The notes below the pieces were generated by a model that saw only the letters and a list, made by a program, of their open reading frames with translations, was not told the DNA's origin and searched no databases. A stretch of DNA of 64,000 nucleotides from Saprospiraceae bacterium (GTDB lineage Bacteria > Bacteroidota > Bacteroidia > Chitinophagales > Saprospiraceae), in NCBI GenBank assembly GCA_016706365.1, contig JADJJU010000001.1, positions 506,403-570,402 of the forward strand. The letters are read 5' to 3'. The translations under genes were made by a program, and so were the position numbers. This document shows, piece by piece, positions 39,831 to 49,975 of the stretch (position 1 is the first letter of the stretch; the number at the start of each line of letters is the position of its first letter).

Positions 39831-41290
39831 CACCCTGCATCCGGTACAGGTTTGCGTTGATTCCCTTTGATGTCTGTGAGTAAATTCCCGAGAAACATTG
39901 CTTTGCCTCTGGCCAGGGACATAGTATCCAGACTGTAGTCCTGCATCTCAGCATTAAGAAATAGGGTATCCGTTCTGGAAATGGGAACACAATTGATGCA
40001 TCTCTCATTGAAATCTGCGAATCGTGTATTTTTTAGTAAATCCTCTACTCTGACAAGTGTATGAGAAAATTGATATTGAAAAAAATCAGCTTGCTCTGGT
40101 TTTGCATCAACTAATGAAACAAGATCTTTGCCTGCACCCTGAAGAATTGAATTTGTCACATTCAATGTAATAGGAAAAATATCACCTGAGGAGCAAATTG
40201 GTGGGTCATAGCAAATAAAATTTTGAGCACTTATGCCTTCTTCGACTATTCCAATATTAGCAAATGTACAATAGGTGAAATTATAATTTCCCCCGTAAAC
40301 CAATGCTGCTCCGCCACCATAACAATTGGCAAATAAACAGTTAGTGGCATCAATTCTGGCCCGAACACCGGCTATTCCTGCAGATGAGCTGTTATGTACC
40401 TGCACTCTGTCCAGAATCACATGGCTGGCAGAGTCTGCATAAATGCCCAGAATAGGATTTCTAATAATCACATTGTTGAAAATATGAGGACCTTTACTAT
40501 CCTTTCCCAATCTAATTCCTGACCATTGTCCGGGTACATCCCTGAATTCAGCTTCAAGCCGATCGCCTTGTATCAGAACAGGAGCTTCGACTGTTCCTTC
40601 CATTCTAATTTTGCCTGCAGGCAAGGTGAATAAAATGCCGTCGTTATAAATGACTTCAGGATCTGGTCTGGCTATTCCACCATGGAAATAAATTTTCGTT
40701 CCGGCCGGAATCACCAGGGTACAGCTATCAATAAATACCACGCCGTAAATGACGTATGGCTTCGGATCATCCCATACCACCTGATTCAAATCACACGATA
40801 GCAAAGACTGTTGGCCCTGTGCGTTGTTGTTGGGTATATAATTTGCATTCTGCCCCCAGGCTTGCAAAAGGACTTTCTGCTGATTACCATTAAGCTCAAA
40901 TAAAATTTGATTTTCAATTACGTAAGGGCTGGCGGACAAAGGCTGGTCAGGATCAATGGTGACCTCAACAAATACATATAGACTATCATCTGCGGCAATT
41001 TGTATTTCTGATTGCTCATTTCCCGCCAATCCATCCACATTTAATCTAAAAGTTGCATTATTTCCTTGTAGCAGTTTAATACTATTGATCTTTACCGGTT
41101 GAGAATGTCTGTTATAAACTTTTAAAATCCGGGTGGCGGAACCCTTAGTAGTAAAAACTGTGTCGAAACGGAGTGTATCCGTGGAAAACTCCAGCATAGC
41201 TTCCGGATCAGTCAAAAAATTATCTTTTCTGCAAGAGCTCAAAATCAGATACAAACCCAGAAGGATAAATAAAACCGTATATTTCGTCAT
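39812..41290 (-). CDS. Lipoprotein with right-handed beta-helix repeats
   Basis: 492 residues. Lipoprotein signal with lipobox LILSSC at about 15-20, so it is expected on the outer membrane. Residues 25-160 form a beta-sandwich resembling choice-of-anchor domains (STDTLRFDTVFTTKG). From about 185 to 400 parallel beta-helix rungs appear (FNNVIIRNPILGIYADSASH, ILDRVQVHNSSSAGIAGV, ATNCLFANC). The C terminus reads PDAGCYEFVE, common in Bacteroidota beta-helix lipoproteins. No catalytic residues of a lyase or esterase were identified. Confidence 0.88.
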   Translation of the reverse strand: MTKYTVLFILLGLYLILSSCRKDNFLTDPEAMLEFSTDTLRFDTVFTTKGSATRILKVYNRHSQPVKINSIKLLQGNNATFRLNVDGLAGNEQSEIQIAADDSLYVFVEVTIDPDQPLSASPYVIENQILFELNGNQQKVLLQAWGQNANYIPNNNAQGQQSLLSCDLNQVVWDDPKPYVIYGVVFIDSCTLVIPAGTKIYFHGGIARPDPEVIYNDGILFTLPAGKIRMEGTVEAPVLIQGDRLEAEFRDVPGQWSGIRLGKDSKGPHIFNNVIIRNPILGIYADSASHVILDRVQVHNSSSAGIAGVRARIDATNCLFANCYGGGAALVYGGNYNFTYCTFANIGIVEEGISAQNFICYDPPICSSGDIFPITLNVTNSILQGAGKDLVSLVDAKPEQADFFQYQFSHTLVRVEDLLKNTRFADFNERCINCVPISRTDTLFLNAEMQDYSLDTMSLARGKAMFLGNLLTDIKGNQRKPVPDAGCYEFVE

Positions 41291-41491
41291 TGACTAAATT
41301 TCTCTATCTATAAAAATGAGCTCAAAAATAGCATTATCAGGCATGTCATCCCCTTATATGCCGGGTTTATGATAACGAATTTTCAAAAAACTTGTTTCCT
41401 TTGCATTTACTTATGCCGAACATAGTGTCTATCCAATTACATTTTTATTTTCTTCAAGGCAAGTTTAAGCCAATCTTTACAAGCTAATTTA

Positions 41492-42183
41492 ATGTATAAA
41501 AACCACAGGATAGCGGTCATCATTCCTGCTTACAATGAAGAAAACAGCATTGCAAAGGTAATCCGGGATATTCCAACCGGAGTAGTTGATCACCTGATTG
41601 TTGTGAACAATAATAGCCGGGATGATACAGCCGCGGTGGCTATGGAATCCGGGGCAATTGTACTCGATCAGAAATTGCGGGGCTATGGAAATGCTTGTTT
41701 GATGGGAATTTCATATGTTCAGAAAATAGACGAAGTAGATATTGTTGTTTTTTAGATGCTGATTATTCTGATTATCCTGAGTACTTAACTCCAATGCTCG
41801 ATCAAATTATCGAAAACAATGTCGATTTTGTAATTGGAAACAGAGCCTCAAAATTAAGAGAAAAAGGTTCTATGACATTTCCGCAGATAGCCGGGAATTG
41901 GTTCGCTACATCACTTATTATCATAATTTGGGGTTACAAATATCAGGATCTTGGTCCATTCAGAGCTATCAGATATTCTGTGCTTCAAAAATTACAAATG
42001 AAGGACAGGACTTATGGATGGACGGTAGAAATGCAAATTAAAGCAGCCAAACTGAAAATTCCGTTCACAGAAATCGCGGTTCCATATAGGAAAAGAGTTG
42101 GAATTTCAAAAATTTCCGGCACTGTGAGCGGCACAATAAAGGCAGGGTATAAAATTTTGTGGACTATATTCAAGTACCTGTAA
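41492..42183 (+). CDS. GT2 glycosyltransferase, polyprenyl-phosphate hexose synthase-like (one-base frameshift)
   Basis: Two frames join at a run of six T (41748-41753); seven T restore VVFLDADYSD and a 230-residue protein. The start IAVIIPAYNEENSI, the NNNSRDDT loop and the DAD metal motif are those of family 2 enzymes of the dolichyl-phosphate mannose/glucose synthase type. The later text DLGPFRAIRYS, DRTYGWTVEMQIKAA and GISKISGTVSG is diagnostic of this subgroup. There is no C-terminal membrane domain. It probably makes a polyprenyl-phosphate sugar for the GT-C enzyme encoded downstream. The frameshift is probably a base-calling error. Confidence 0.88.
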
Positions 42184-42185
42184 TA

Positions 42186-43675
42186 ATGAACATACTACCC
42201 GAAACACTTGCACTAGTCATTTCCTGGATCGTAGTTACAGTATATGTTATTTCGGTTGTGCTTATAAATGTTTATTGCCTTATTCAACTCTGGTTGTTCC
42301 TAAAGGGAAGAGGAAATAATATTCAATATTCAGTTTCGATTCCATCTGAATGGCCATTGGTTACAGTGCAATTACCTGTATATAACGAAAAGTATGTTAT
42401 CGAAAGGCTGATTGATAATATAGTGATGATCGATTATCCCTCTGATAAACTGGAAATTCAGATATTAGACGACTCGACAGACGAAACATCTGAGTTGATA
42501 AAGCAAAAGCTTTTACAATACAAACATACGGGTATCCTGCTAACACATCTGCAGCGAAAGGATCGGAGCGGATTTAAAGCCGGCGCATTAAAAGCCGGTA
42601 TGAAAAGTGCAATAGGAAATTTCATAGCCATATTCGATGCCGACTTTCTGCCCCGTCCTGATTTTCTTAAGCAAACTATTCCATATTTTTCGAATTCCCG
42701 AACCGGGGTAGTTCAGACAAGATGGGAGCATATCAATGCAGATTATTCCTGGATGACAATGATGCAGGCAATGCAATTGAATGTTCACTTTATGGCAGAA
42801 CAGTCAGGGAGGCAATCTGCCGGTCTTTTTTTACAATTTAATGGAACAGGTGGGGTATGGCGCAAAGAAACGATCCTGGATGCCGGAAATTGGGAAGCTG
42901 ATACTCTAACCGAAGATTTAGATTTATCCTATCGCGCCCAAATTAAAGGCTGGGACATTCAATATTTAAAAAATATCGGTTCTCCTTCTGAATTACCTGT
43001 GGAGATGAACGGTTTCAAGGCACAGCAATTCAGATGGATGAAAGGGGGAGCAGAAACGGCAAAAAAATATTGCCCCAACTTTTCAAATCCAGTCTCCCTT
43101 TATCTACAAAAATTCATAGTGCCATTCATCTTCTTAATAGCTCTGTATTCCTAATCTTGATGAGCTGCATGATTAGCAGTTTATTTATCACGGGTGCCAC
43201 GGGTTTTCTTGGAATCCCAATTAATTTCTTAGCATGGCTACCTTTGGGATTACTGAGTTTGTTCTTTGTTTATTATTCCTGTAATAAGCATATTCTAAAA
43301 TCAAAATATTCTGTTCTGAGAATAATATCTTTCTTTCCTTATTTCCTCAGTTTCCTGGCACTTTCTTCAGGACTTTCATACCATAATGCGCGGGCAGTGT
43401 GCCTGGGGTACATGGGCAAAAAAACAAGTTTCATCCGCACACCCAAGTTTAACATCCTGAATAAAGGAGACAGAATTAAAGAAAATTCATATTTAAACAG
43501 AACTGCACGCTTTGTACTTTCAATAGAAATCCTCATAACTGCTGTATTGTTATATTCTTTGATCCATCAATTATCCAATGGCGTATATTATTTTCTTTAT
43601 TTTCATCTCATGCTTTTTTTAGGGTATATTGGTATCATCTACTATACACTCAAGGATGCCCACTCCAAACATTAA
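42186..43675 (+). CDS. Membrane GT2 glycosyltransferase, cellulose/mannan synthase-like (one-base frameshift)
   Basis: The start ATG (42186) lies two bases after the previous stop. The frame shifts at a run of seven A (43061-43067); eight A restore AKKILPQLFKSSLPL, which fits the family, and a 496-residue protein. One N-terminal membrane segment, then a processive-type GT-A domain: PVYNE, DDSTDET, FDADFLPRPDF, TEDLDLSYRAQ and QQFRWMKG (D, DxD, TED and QxxRW motifs). Several C-terminal membrane helices follow. It extends or builds a sugar polymer or glycolipid at the inner membrane. The next gene overlaps its 3' end by 20 bases. Confidence 0.88.
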
Positions 43676-44993
43676 GTTAAGGAATATTGTCTGGTCAGTA
43701 TTAATGATCGGGACGTATTTCACAATGCTCCACCTTCTGCAGAGAGAAGCCTTTCTTTTACAATTCTCCCTATTTTCAGCCGCCTTCTTATTCCATTTAT
43801 ATCCTGTTTCCGGCTGGAGTCAATACAGCAAACCAATCCTATATATTGCAATCGGCTTTTTCATCAGGCTGATGGCAGTCTCTGCATTTCCCTCTTTATC
43901 AGAAGACATTTACAGATATATATGGGATGGGTATCTCAGTCAGGTAGGAATTAGTCCGTATGCCTTTACTCCCGAAGAATGTGTACAATTTTTTTCCAGG
44001 GAAGAGCATCCGCTAATCCATTCCCTATTTCCATCCCTAAATTCAGCTACATATTATTCTGTTTATCCTCCGGCAGCACAAACTTTTTTTTCTTTTGGAG
44101 GCTGGTTAGCAGCATCCTGGGGCATTCCCACTGCAGTTACGGGATTGAAATCATTGTTTTTACTTGTAGAGCTTGGGGGCTGGTATTTTGTTTACCAATT
44201 ATTTAAAACACAGAATATTGATCAAAGATGGTTCTGGGCGCTTTGGCTGAATCCTTTACTGATCTTGGAGTGGAATTATAGTGGGCATATAGAGTCACTA
44301 GCCACTACATTTCTGATTATGAGTGTATTGATGATGAAAATGAGGAAAAACTATTTGAGTGGGGTGCTACTTGCCTTTGCAATACTTGTTAAACTTTGGC
44401 CTTTGATTTTTGCTCCATTTTTCATAAAATATATCAATTCCAGATCAGAAATCTTAAGATGGTTTTTGGCCTTTACTTTTACTGTGGTATTGGGGTCTAT
44501 ATCTTTATTCCTCCAACTTGATTATTTTCTCCACTTCAGAAGCAGCCTTGATTTATACTTCAGAACATTTGAATTCAATGCTTCAATTTACTATTTATTC
44601 AGAGCCATCGGAACATGGTGGTGGGGGTATAATCCTATCCACATTCTAGGCCCTGTCTGCACTATAATCATGGCAGGCATAAGCATCTGGCTTTACCTGA
44701 GTAAAAAAGTATTAGAAATCCACCACTTAATTGACACAATTATTATCTCTGGCATCATATATCTGTTGTTTGCGACAACTGTACACCCCTGGTATTTGAG
44801 CTTGCTTATACCATTTGCCTACATTAATGGCCGTTGGAGTATTATACTTTGGTCCTACCTGATTTTTGCCTCGTATCATGCATACAGGTACATACCCACT
44901 ACAGAAAATTATTCAATTTTGATATTTAGCTATTGCGTTATTATTCCGGCTTTGATAATTGACTGGAAGGTCTTCAAAAGAGTCCAATTTTAA
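43656..44993 (+). CDS. Polytopic GT-C-type glycosyltransferase (polyprenyl-phosphate sugar dependent, predicted)
   Basis: 445 residues from ATG 43656, inside the end of the previous gene, so translational coupling is likely. About 11-13 membrane helices. The first loop carries FPSLSEDIYRYIWDGYLSQVGISPYAF, with the acidic pair expected in GT-C mannosyltransferases, and NPLLILEWNYSGHIE follows later. It resembles GT87-like/DUF2029 enzymes, which use polyprenyl-phosphate sugars on the outer face of the membrane. Together with the two GT2 genes it forms a lipid-linked glycan set. It is the last gene before a shared terminator. Confidence 0.87.
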   Translation: MPTPNIKLRNIVWSVLMIGTYFTMLHLLQREAFLLQFSLFSAAFLFHLYPVSGWSQYSKPILYIAIGFFIRLMAVSAFPSLSEDIYRYIWDGYLSQVGISPYAFTPEECVQFFSREEHPLIHSLFPSLNSATYYSVYPPAAQTFFSFGGWLAASWGIPTAVTGLKSLFLLVELGGWYFVYQLFKTQNIDQRWFWALWLNPLLILEWNYSGHIESLATTFLIMSVLMMKMRKNYLSGVLLAFAILVKLWPLIFAPFFIKYINSRSEILRWFLAFTFTVVLGSISLFLQLDYFLHFRSSLDLYFRTFEFNASIYYLFRAIGTWWWGYNPIHILGPVCTIIMAGISIWLYLSKKVLEIHHLIDTIIISGIIYLLFATTVHPWYLSLLIPFAYINGRWSIILWSYLIFASYHAYRYIPTTENYSILIFSYCVIIPALIIDWKVFKRVQF

Positions 44994-45055
44994 AACAAAT
45001 TCCTCTCCTGCAGGAGAAATACATTTAAGCATATTCTTAGAAAATTTAAGCAAAA

Positions 45056-45091
45056 AAAAGCCGGTCATTCATTGAAGAATAACCGGCTTTT
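45056..45091. terminator. Bidirectional Rho-independent terminator
   Basis: A perfect 10-bp stem AAAAGCCGGT / ACCGGCTTTT (45056-45065 with 45082-45091) between the glycosyltransferase genes (plus) and gldN (minus), with A/T runs on both sides. Confidence 0.92.
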
Positions 45092-45113
45092 GTATTTAAA
45101 GATTTTCCAATCC

Positions 45114-46022
45114 TTAGTATGACCAAAGATCATGCTCGAAGTTGAAAATTTCTTGTTTGATTTTCTCAGATTCCAATAGAAGATTTACCCCACTTTCTTT
45201 CAAAGATGGATAATCCACTAATCTGAAATCCTGAACGTTAGAGGACTTAATTATAAAACTGGAGAATCTGCGCATTTGAAATACGTCATCCCAGCTAAGA
45301 GGGCTTGCATCATTCAATGGATTGAATGCCAATGAACGGGAGAAAGCTTCTCTGCAATCGGGATAATATAACCAGAATAGTGCTCTAGGAGGAATTTCAG
45401 TGCCGTTACCAAATTCATCATAGATAGTCTCAGTGTACAATGGTGCTATTCCTAAAATTCTTACACGCAATTCAGACGCTTCAGAATCGAAGTACCAAAC
45501 TTCTTTTACTCTGAACTGAGTAATATTGGTGTATCGGGCAACAGTGTCTGAAATTATTTTCAGTTCATAATTGTCCGGATCATCCAAAAGTGGTACTGTA
45601 ATAGTATCATTTTTCACAAATACGGCATCTAATTCAGAAGGAGATAATCTTACTTTAAATTGCTCATCATCGAATGCTCTGAGCTTTCCGGAAGCGATTG
45701 CTTCTGTAATAACTTTAAAAAAAGGAGCTTCAGGATAGACAAAGGTTTGATTCATCTTCTCACGAACATCGATCACTCTCCACACTCTTCTTTCCCAAAA
45801 AATATCATGTTCACGAGGGTAGTCATACGCAAGAATTAAACGTTCCTGCAACAATCTCTTCTCGATGACATCATCGATTGGAGCTGAATCCTCATCATCC
45901 AAAAATATATCATCCGGATCACTTGATTCCGTGATAATATCTTCAGGGACTTGTGCTGATACCTGGACAGTAGCTACTGAAATAAACAGTACTGCCAAAC
46001 ACCAAATCTTTACTAATTTCAT
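45114..46022 (-). CDS. gldN: Gliding motility/T9SS protein GldN
   Basis: 302 residues. Signal peptide about 1-23 (LAVLFISVATVQVSAQ). The body has the family text ILAYDYPREHDIFWERRVWRVIDVREKMNQ and LFWLYYPDCREAFSRSLAFNP. GldN (PorN) is a periplasmic partner of GldK that forms the ring complex of the type IX secretion machine. It ends the gldKLMN order and lies 21 bases after gldM; a terminator follows. Confidence 0.95.
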   Translation of the reverse strand: MKLVKIWCLAVLFISVATVQVSAQVPEDIITESSDPDDIFLDDEDSAPIDDVIEKRLLQERLILAYDYPREHDIFWERRVWRVIDVREKMNQTFVYPEAPFFKVITEAIASGKLRAFDDEQFKVRLSPSELDAVFVKNDTITVPLLDDPDNYELKIISDTVARYTNITQFRVKEVWYFDSEASELRVRILGIAPLYTETIYDEFGNGTEIPPRALFWLYYPDCREAFSRSLAFNPLNDASPLSWDDVFQMRRFSSFIIKSSNVQDFRLVDYPSLKESGVNLLLESEKIKQEIFNFEHDLWSY

Positions 46023-46043
46023 ATCCTGAAAATTTAATTTAAT

Positions 46044-47590
46044 TTATCTAATCTGGAATGCCAGCGAGTTCAGTGGTCTGGAAGCTGCATCACCCGGACA
46101 TTTTCCTTTCACATCTGTTAAAATGTAATTGTCACCAGGTCCCGCATCTTGCACCAATCTGGCTGCTTCTCCATTAAATCCTCCTCCACTGTTATTCGCA
46201 ACTCTTGGATCTTCACCTCTTCTGATTCTAATAATTCTGAATGATTCAATTGTGCACTTAGCTTCAAATTCAAATCCTTCCAGAGTTGGTATAATACCAG
46301 GTTGCACTTTAAATTCACCGGCACTCATAGAACCACCGGCTAAACGGCCAATTTTTGCAACCGGATCCGGAATTCTCTTAACACGATAGTTGAAAGTACT
46401 TGAAGTTAATCCACCTCCGGAAAGCGTTATTGTAGCTTCACCAGGCTGAGAAACATTCACAATATACTTGTTAGGCCCACTGGACCTAAGCTTGATACCT
46501 CCACCTGATCCGTTTACTTTAAGATCATTACTGGATACACCGGCAGCAGATACAGAAATTGGGTTGTCTACCCCAAGGTAAAATACATTCATTTTATCGA
46601 GCTGAATAGATGCAGAACGACGTCCTACCTCATATTCAAAGCTTCCATCATAAGTCTGAACTTCTCCGGTAACAGGGTTTTCAAAGTAGCCTTTGCAGTA
46701 TACTTCTTTACACCTGTTTCGCCTGTCTTGACAGAATATTTAGCGACTCCATCTTTTACACTTGCAGGTGATCCATTGATTGAAATGGACATACCATCTG
46801 TGTTCTTAGATGCGGCACTAAGGAAGATTTCAGCTTCAAATGTTTCTCCTGCAATGACATAAGACTTCTTAGTTGAAGATACTACAACAAATTTGTCGAA
46901 AACAATATCCTCACCACCCACCTTACCGGCCAGGTAGTTAAGAATTGCAGCTTCAGAACTTCTCGCGTCATTTTCAATCTTAGTCAAAATTGGCATTGTA
47001 GCCAACAAAGGCATTTGAAAGAAATTAAAGTGCGCCCAATTCTTCTTATTTTTACTGGTAGTGTAAGCACTATCAATTCTTACTGTAATAGAAGAAGCAA
47101 CGGTTGGTTTATCTTCAGCATCTACTAATGCAAGGAATTTGTCATAAGTTTCCTTGATTTTTGCTTCAAGTTCACCGCCTTTCCCCTGATTTTTTGCAGG
47201 CTCTTTTCCAACTAGATATCGTGTTGTAATATCCTTGTCTTTATACCCCTTAGGCTGACCTTTTACAGTATCCATCCCCCCTGTTTCTGCAATCATGTGG
47301 TTTTTGATTTCCTCCACATATTCTACAAATTCTTTAGAGATTTTGCGTGCTTCATTGGCACTTGTAATATACTTCTCATATTTAGCCGGATCCTTTTTTG
47401 CTAATTCAGCAATTCTGCCAGGAATCTGGCTACTGGTTTCTTCCAGTGTTCTATTGGATTTCTGCAATCCATTATCTACCAATTTGAAGGCATTGAAGAT
47501 CTCTGCGGATACATTCAGTGCTAACAATGCAGTTAGTACCAAATACATCAAATTGATCATCAGCTGCCTGGGCTCCTTAGGAATAGACAT
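46044..47590 (-). CDS. gldM: Gliding motility/T9SS motor protein GldM (one-base frameshift)
   Basis: GldM with GldL forms the proton-driven T9SS motor; its large periplasmic part reaches the GldKN ring. The start SIPKEPRQLMINLMYLVLTALLALNVSAEIFNAF (read in short pieces: PRQLMINLMYLVL, ALLALNVSAEIFNAF) is the single membrane helix and signature. The frame breaks in a run of four A (46678-46681); five A restore KNPVTGEVQTYDGSFEYEVG and a 515-residue protein, the normal length. The downstream frame is 46044-46592 onwards (NVFYLGVDNPISVSAAGV). Since the T9SS appears otherwise complete with several cargo genes, a sequencing error is more likely than loss of function. Confidence 0.92.
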
Positions 47591-47658
47591 TTAACTTTAT
47601 TTTATATTTATTAACAAATGAGTTGGAGACAAAATAGCGCAAGCTATACGGACGAATC

Positions 47659-48252
47659 TTAAGATTTGCCCAAATTGGTCATGGCATTTAACATGTTTCC
47701 ATACACATTATTCAGGCTCGCAAGATTCGTATTCAAGTTACCCAAATGTTGTCTGTATAATTTTGTGTCTTCTACAGTGTTGTTCAATTCCAACATTGCA
47801 CTGGACATTTTCTCATAGAAGTTGTTCATAGACTTAATTTGATCACCAGTTTTAGTGAAATCAACCTCCTGAAGTGCTCTTAAAGAACCCAAACTCTTAG
47901 ACATAGCCTGAAGCTCTGTAAGCATGTTGTTTAGATTTCCTTCTACTGCATCACTGTTAAGTGGTCTGTGAGTAGCAACTTTAGCTGTAGGACCATCAGT
48001 CAATGAATTAAGGTTGGCATGATAATCATCCAATCCCGGATAAAGTTTTTCCCAGTAGTAATCCTTTTCAGGTGGAATAATACCCAACATGGTAAATAGA
48101 AATGCTTCTGTGAAGAGTCCAATCATCAACATGAAGTCAGCACCTTCCCAGGATAGGATTTTGAATAGTGCACCAATCAATACTACGGCAGCACCTAATC
48201 CGATAATCAAGTTCTTAAAGTACTTGAAGCTATTTGTTTTTACGAAGCTCAT
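47659..48252 (-). CDS. gldL: Gliding motility/T9SS motor protein GldL
   Basis: 197 residues. Two membrane helices at about 15-33 and 38-60 (LIIGLGAAVVLIGALF; DFMLMIGLFTEAFLFTMLGI). Glu 49 in the second helix (GLFTEAFLF) matches the conserved membrane Glu proposed to carry protons in the GldLM motor. The C-terminal cytoplasmic part is coiled-coil-like (about 105-190). It lies between gldK and gldM, with 68 bases to gldM and 134 bases to gldK. Confidence 0.96.
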   Translation of the reverse strand: MSFVKTNSFKYFKNLIIGLGAAVVLIGALFKILSWEGADFMLMIGLFTEAFLFTMLGIIPPEKDYYWEKLYPGLDDYHANLNSLTDGPTAKVATHRPLNSDAVEGNLNNMLTELQAMSKSLGSLRALQEVDFTKTGDQIKSMNNFYEKMSSAMLELNNTVEDTKLYRQHLGNLNTNLASLNNVYGNMLNAMTNLGKS

Positions 48253-48386
48253 CTTGTAATCAAGGAATTTTAGGGTTAGATAAAATAAAAATCAAATAAA
48301 AAAAGTAAATAAATAAATGAACAATCGATGTTCAATTAAATAGTAAAAACAGTATTAGAAACTATAAATCTTATAGGTAATAATCA

Positions 48387-49634
48387 TTAGAAATCATTCA
48401 TTGATCTTCCAAGGTGAGGCAGCACACAACGGAAACCAACATAGGATTTTGCTGAATCCTGATATTCCCAGTGTCTGACATCTGTTCTTAGGAAGTATCC
48501 GATGTCCTTCCATGAACCGCCACGAATTACTTTTCTCTTATAAGAAGCCGGATCATCAGTTGTAGCGTCATAACGAAAATCAGGGTTCATGTCATGGTAA
48601 AATGAATATGCATTTTCAGCAAATGCAGTTCTTGTCCACTCTGCAACATTTCCTGCCATGTTAAATAAACCATAGTCATTAGGAAAGTAAGCGTCAGCTT
48701 TCACAGTATAGTGTCCGCCATCTTCCGGATAGTTTCCTCTTCCCGGCTTGAAGTTGGCAAGAAGGCATCCTTTAGTGTTGCGAAGACCATATCCACCCCA
48801 TGGGTAAGGAGCCAATTCGTGACCGCCTCTGGCTGCATATTCCCATTCAGCTTCGAAAGGCAATCTGAAACCTTCAGAATGGGATTCTTCAGGTCTGTAC
48901 TTATTCCAGATCAAAGTTCTCCAACTACAGAAAGCATCAGCCTGAGCCCAGGTAACACCTACTGCCGGATAATTATCAAATGATGGGTGCCAGAAATAAT
49001 TACGCGCCATTGGCTCATTATAAGAATACGCAAAATCTCTCACCCACACCAAGGTATCAGGATAAACTGATACTACTCTTTTCTGGATAAATTTATTTCT
49101 GGGGCTTTGACCTCTGTCTGCAGCTGCAGCAGGAGTGTCAAAGAAATCATAATTATAGTTTAATAAGGAAGTATTAACTTCAGAAAAATTGCCATTGTAT
49201 ACATCATCTCCTGAGTAATACATATCAGCTAATAATTCATCTTCCCAATCAATAGGTAATTCCCAATCGATAGATTGATTACCGTTTTCATCTTCTATAT
49301 AATCTTCCAGCATTACGTGTGCTATTGAGTCTCTTACCCAATACACAAATTGACGGTATTCATTATTAGTGATTTCCGTATCATCCATATAGAATCCAAC
49401 TATAGAAATTGACTTAGGTCTTTGGAGATAAGTGTTTCTTAAATCCTGATCACCTGCACCGATCGTTAATGTTCCTGATGGAACATAGACCATTCCGAAA
49501 GGATTGATGCCTCTCCAGGAAGGTCGATCTTCAACACCTATTAATTGTCCTGATGTACGGTTTCCTTTACCGCATGAGGAAATAAACAAGCTGAAGGTCA
49601 ATAATGTGAAAACGAAGACTACTACTCTTTTCAT
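48387..49634 (-). CDS. gldK: Gliding motility/T9SS lipoprotein GldK
   Basis: 415 residues. Lipoprotein signal with lipobox at about 17-21 (LFISSC). The rest is a formylglycine-generating-enzyme/sulfatase-modifying-type fold: GMVYVPSGTLTIGA near 47-60, YPAVGVTWAQADAFCSWR, LPFEAEWEYAARGG and VIRGGSWKD near the end. GldK (PorK) makes the outer-membrane-associated ring with GldN. It opens the gldKLMN block; a promoter-like pair lies upstream. Confidence 0.96.
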   Translation of the reverse strand: MKRVVVFVFTLLTFSLFISSCGKGNRTSGQLIGVEDRPSWRGINPFGMVYVPSGTLTIGAGDQDLRNTYLQRPKSISIVGFYMDDTEITNNEYRQFVYWVRDSIAHVMLEDYIEDENGNQSIDWELPIDWEDELLADMYYSGDDVYNGNFSEVNTSLLNYNYDFFDTPAAAADRGQSPRNKFIQKRVVSVYPDTLVWVRDFAYSYNEPMARNYFWHPSFDNYPAVGVTWAQADAFCSWRTLIWNKYRPEESHSEGFRLPFEAEWEYAARGGHELAPYPWGGYGLRNTKGCLLANFKPGRGNYPEDGGHYTVKADAYFPNDYGLFNMAGNVAEWTRTAFAENAYSFYHDMNPDFRYDATTDDPASYKRKVIRGGSWKDIGYFLRTDVRHWEYQDSAKSYVGFRCVLPHLGRSMNDF

Positions 49635-49975
49635 AACTTACTTTAATAGAATAAATTCCCTTAATGCTTTAAAGACTAAAACGGGCGTAAAGATAATTCT
49701 TTGGCTCGTTTTCAAAAACAAAATTTTTAAAAAATGTGACTCAAGGCTAATTCGAGCACAATTTTAACACAATCTTCCGTCAATTACTCTTTAATTTGGT
49801 TGAAAAGAAATATTTTATTTTGTTTAATATGATTTTCAACTCTTCCAAAATATTTAAAGTAAGCGTGGATTATAAATGATCTTTTCAGGTATACCAACGC
49901 CTAAAGCCCGGTCCAGCCTATAAATTATCATGATTTCATGAGTGCCGGAACTGACAGAATTCAATGCAGAAAGTG
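49635..49975. other. Intergenic region upstream of gldK
   Basis: About 340 bases between porP and gldK. It contains the promoter-like pair at 49688-49715. No gene or clear terminator for the upstream porP operon was seen. Confidence 0.5.
49688..49715 (-). promoter_or_regulatory. Predicted promoter of gldKLMN
   Basis: On the minus strand TTG (49715-49713) and, after 17 bases, TATCTTTA (49695-49688), one mismatch from TAnnTTTG. It lies 54 bases before the gldK ATG. The spacing equals that of the candidate at 9765-9794. Confidence 0.42.

Noticed and set aside
45004..45017. Perfect palindrome TCTCCTGCAGGAGA after the GT-C gene
   Set aside because: No T run follows and no known operator matches; the nearby 10-bp stem is the better terminator.
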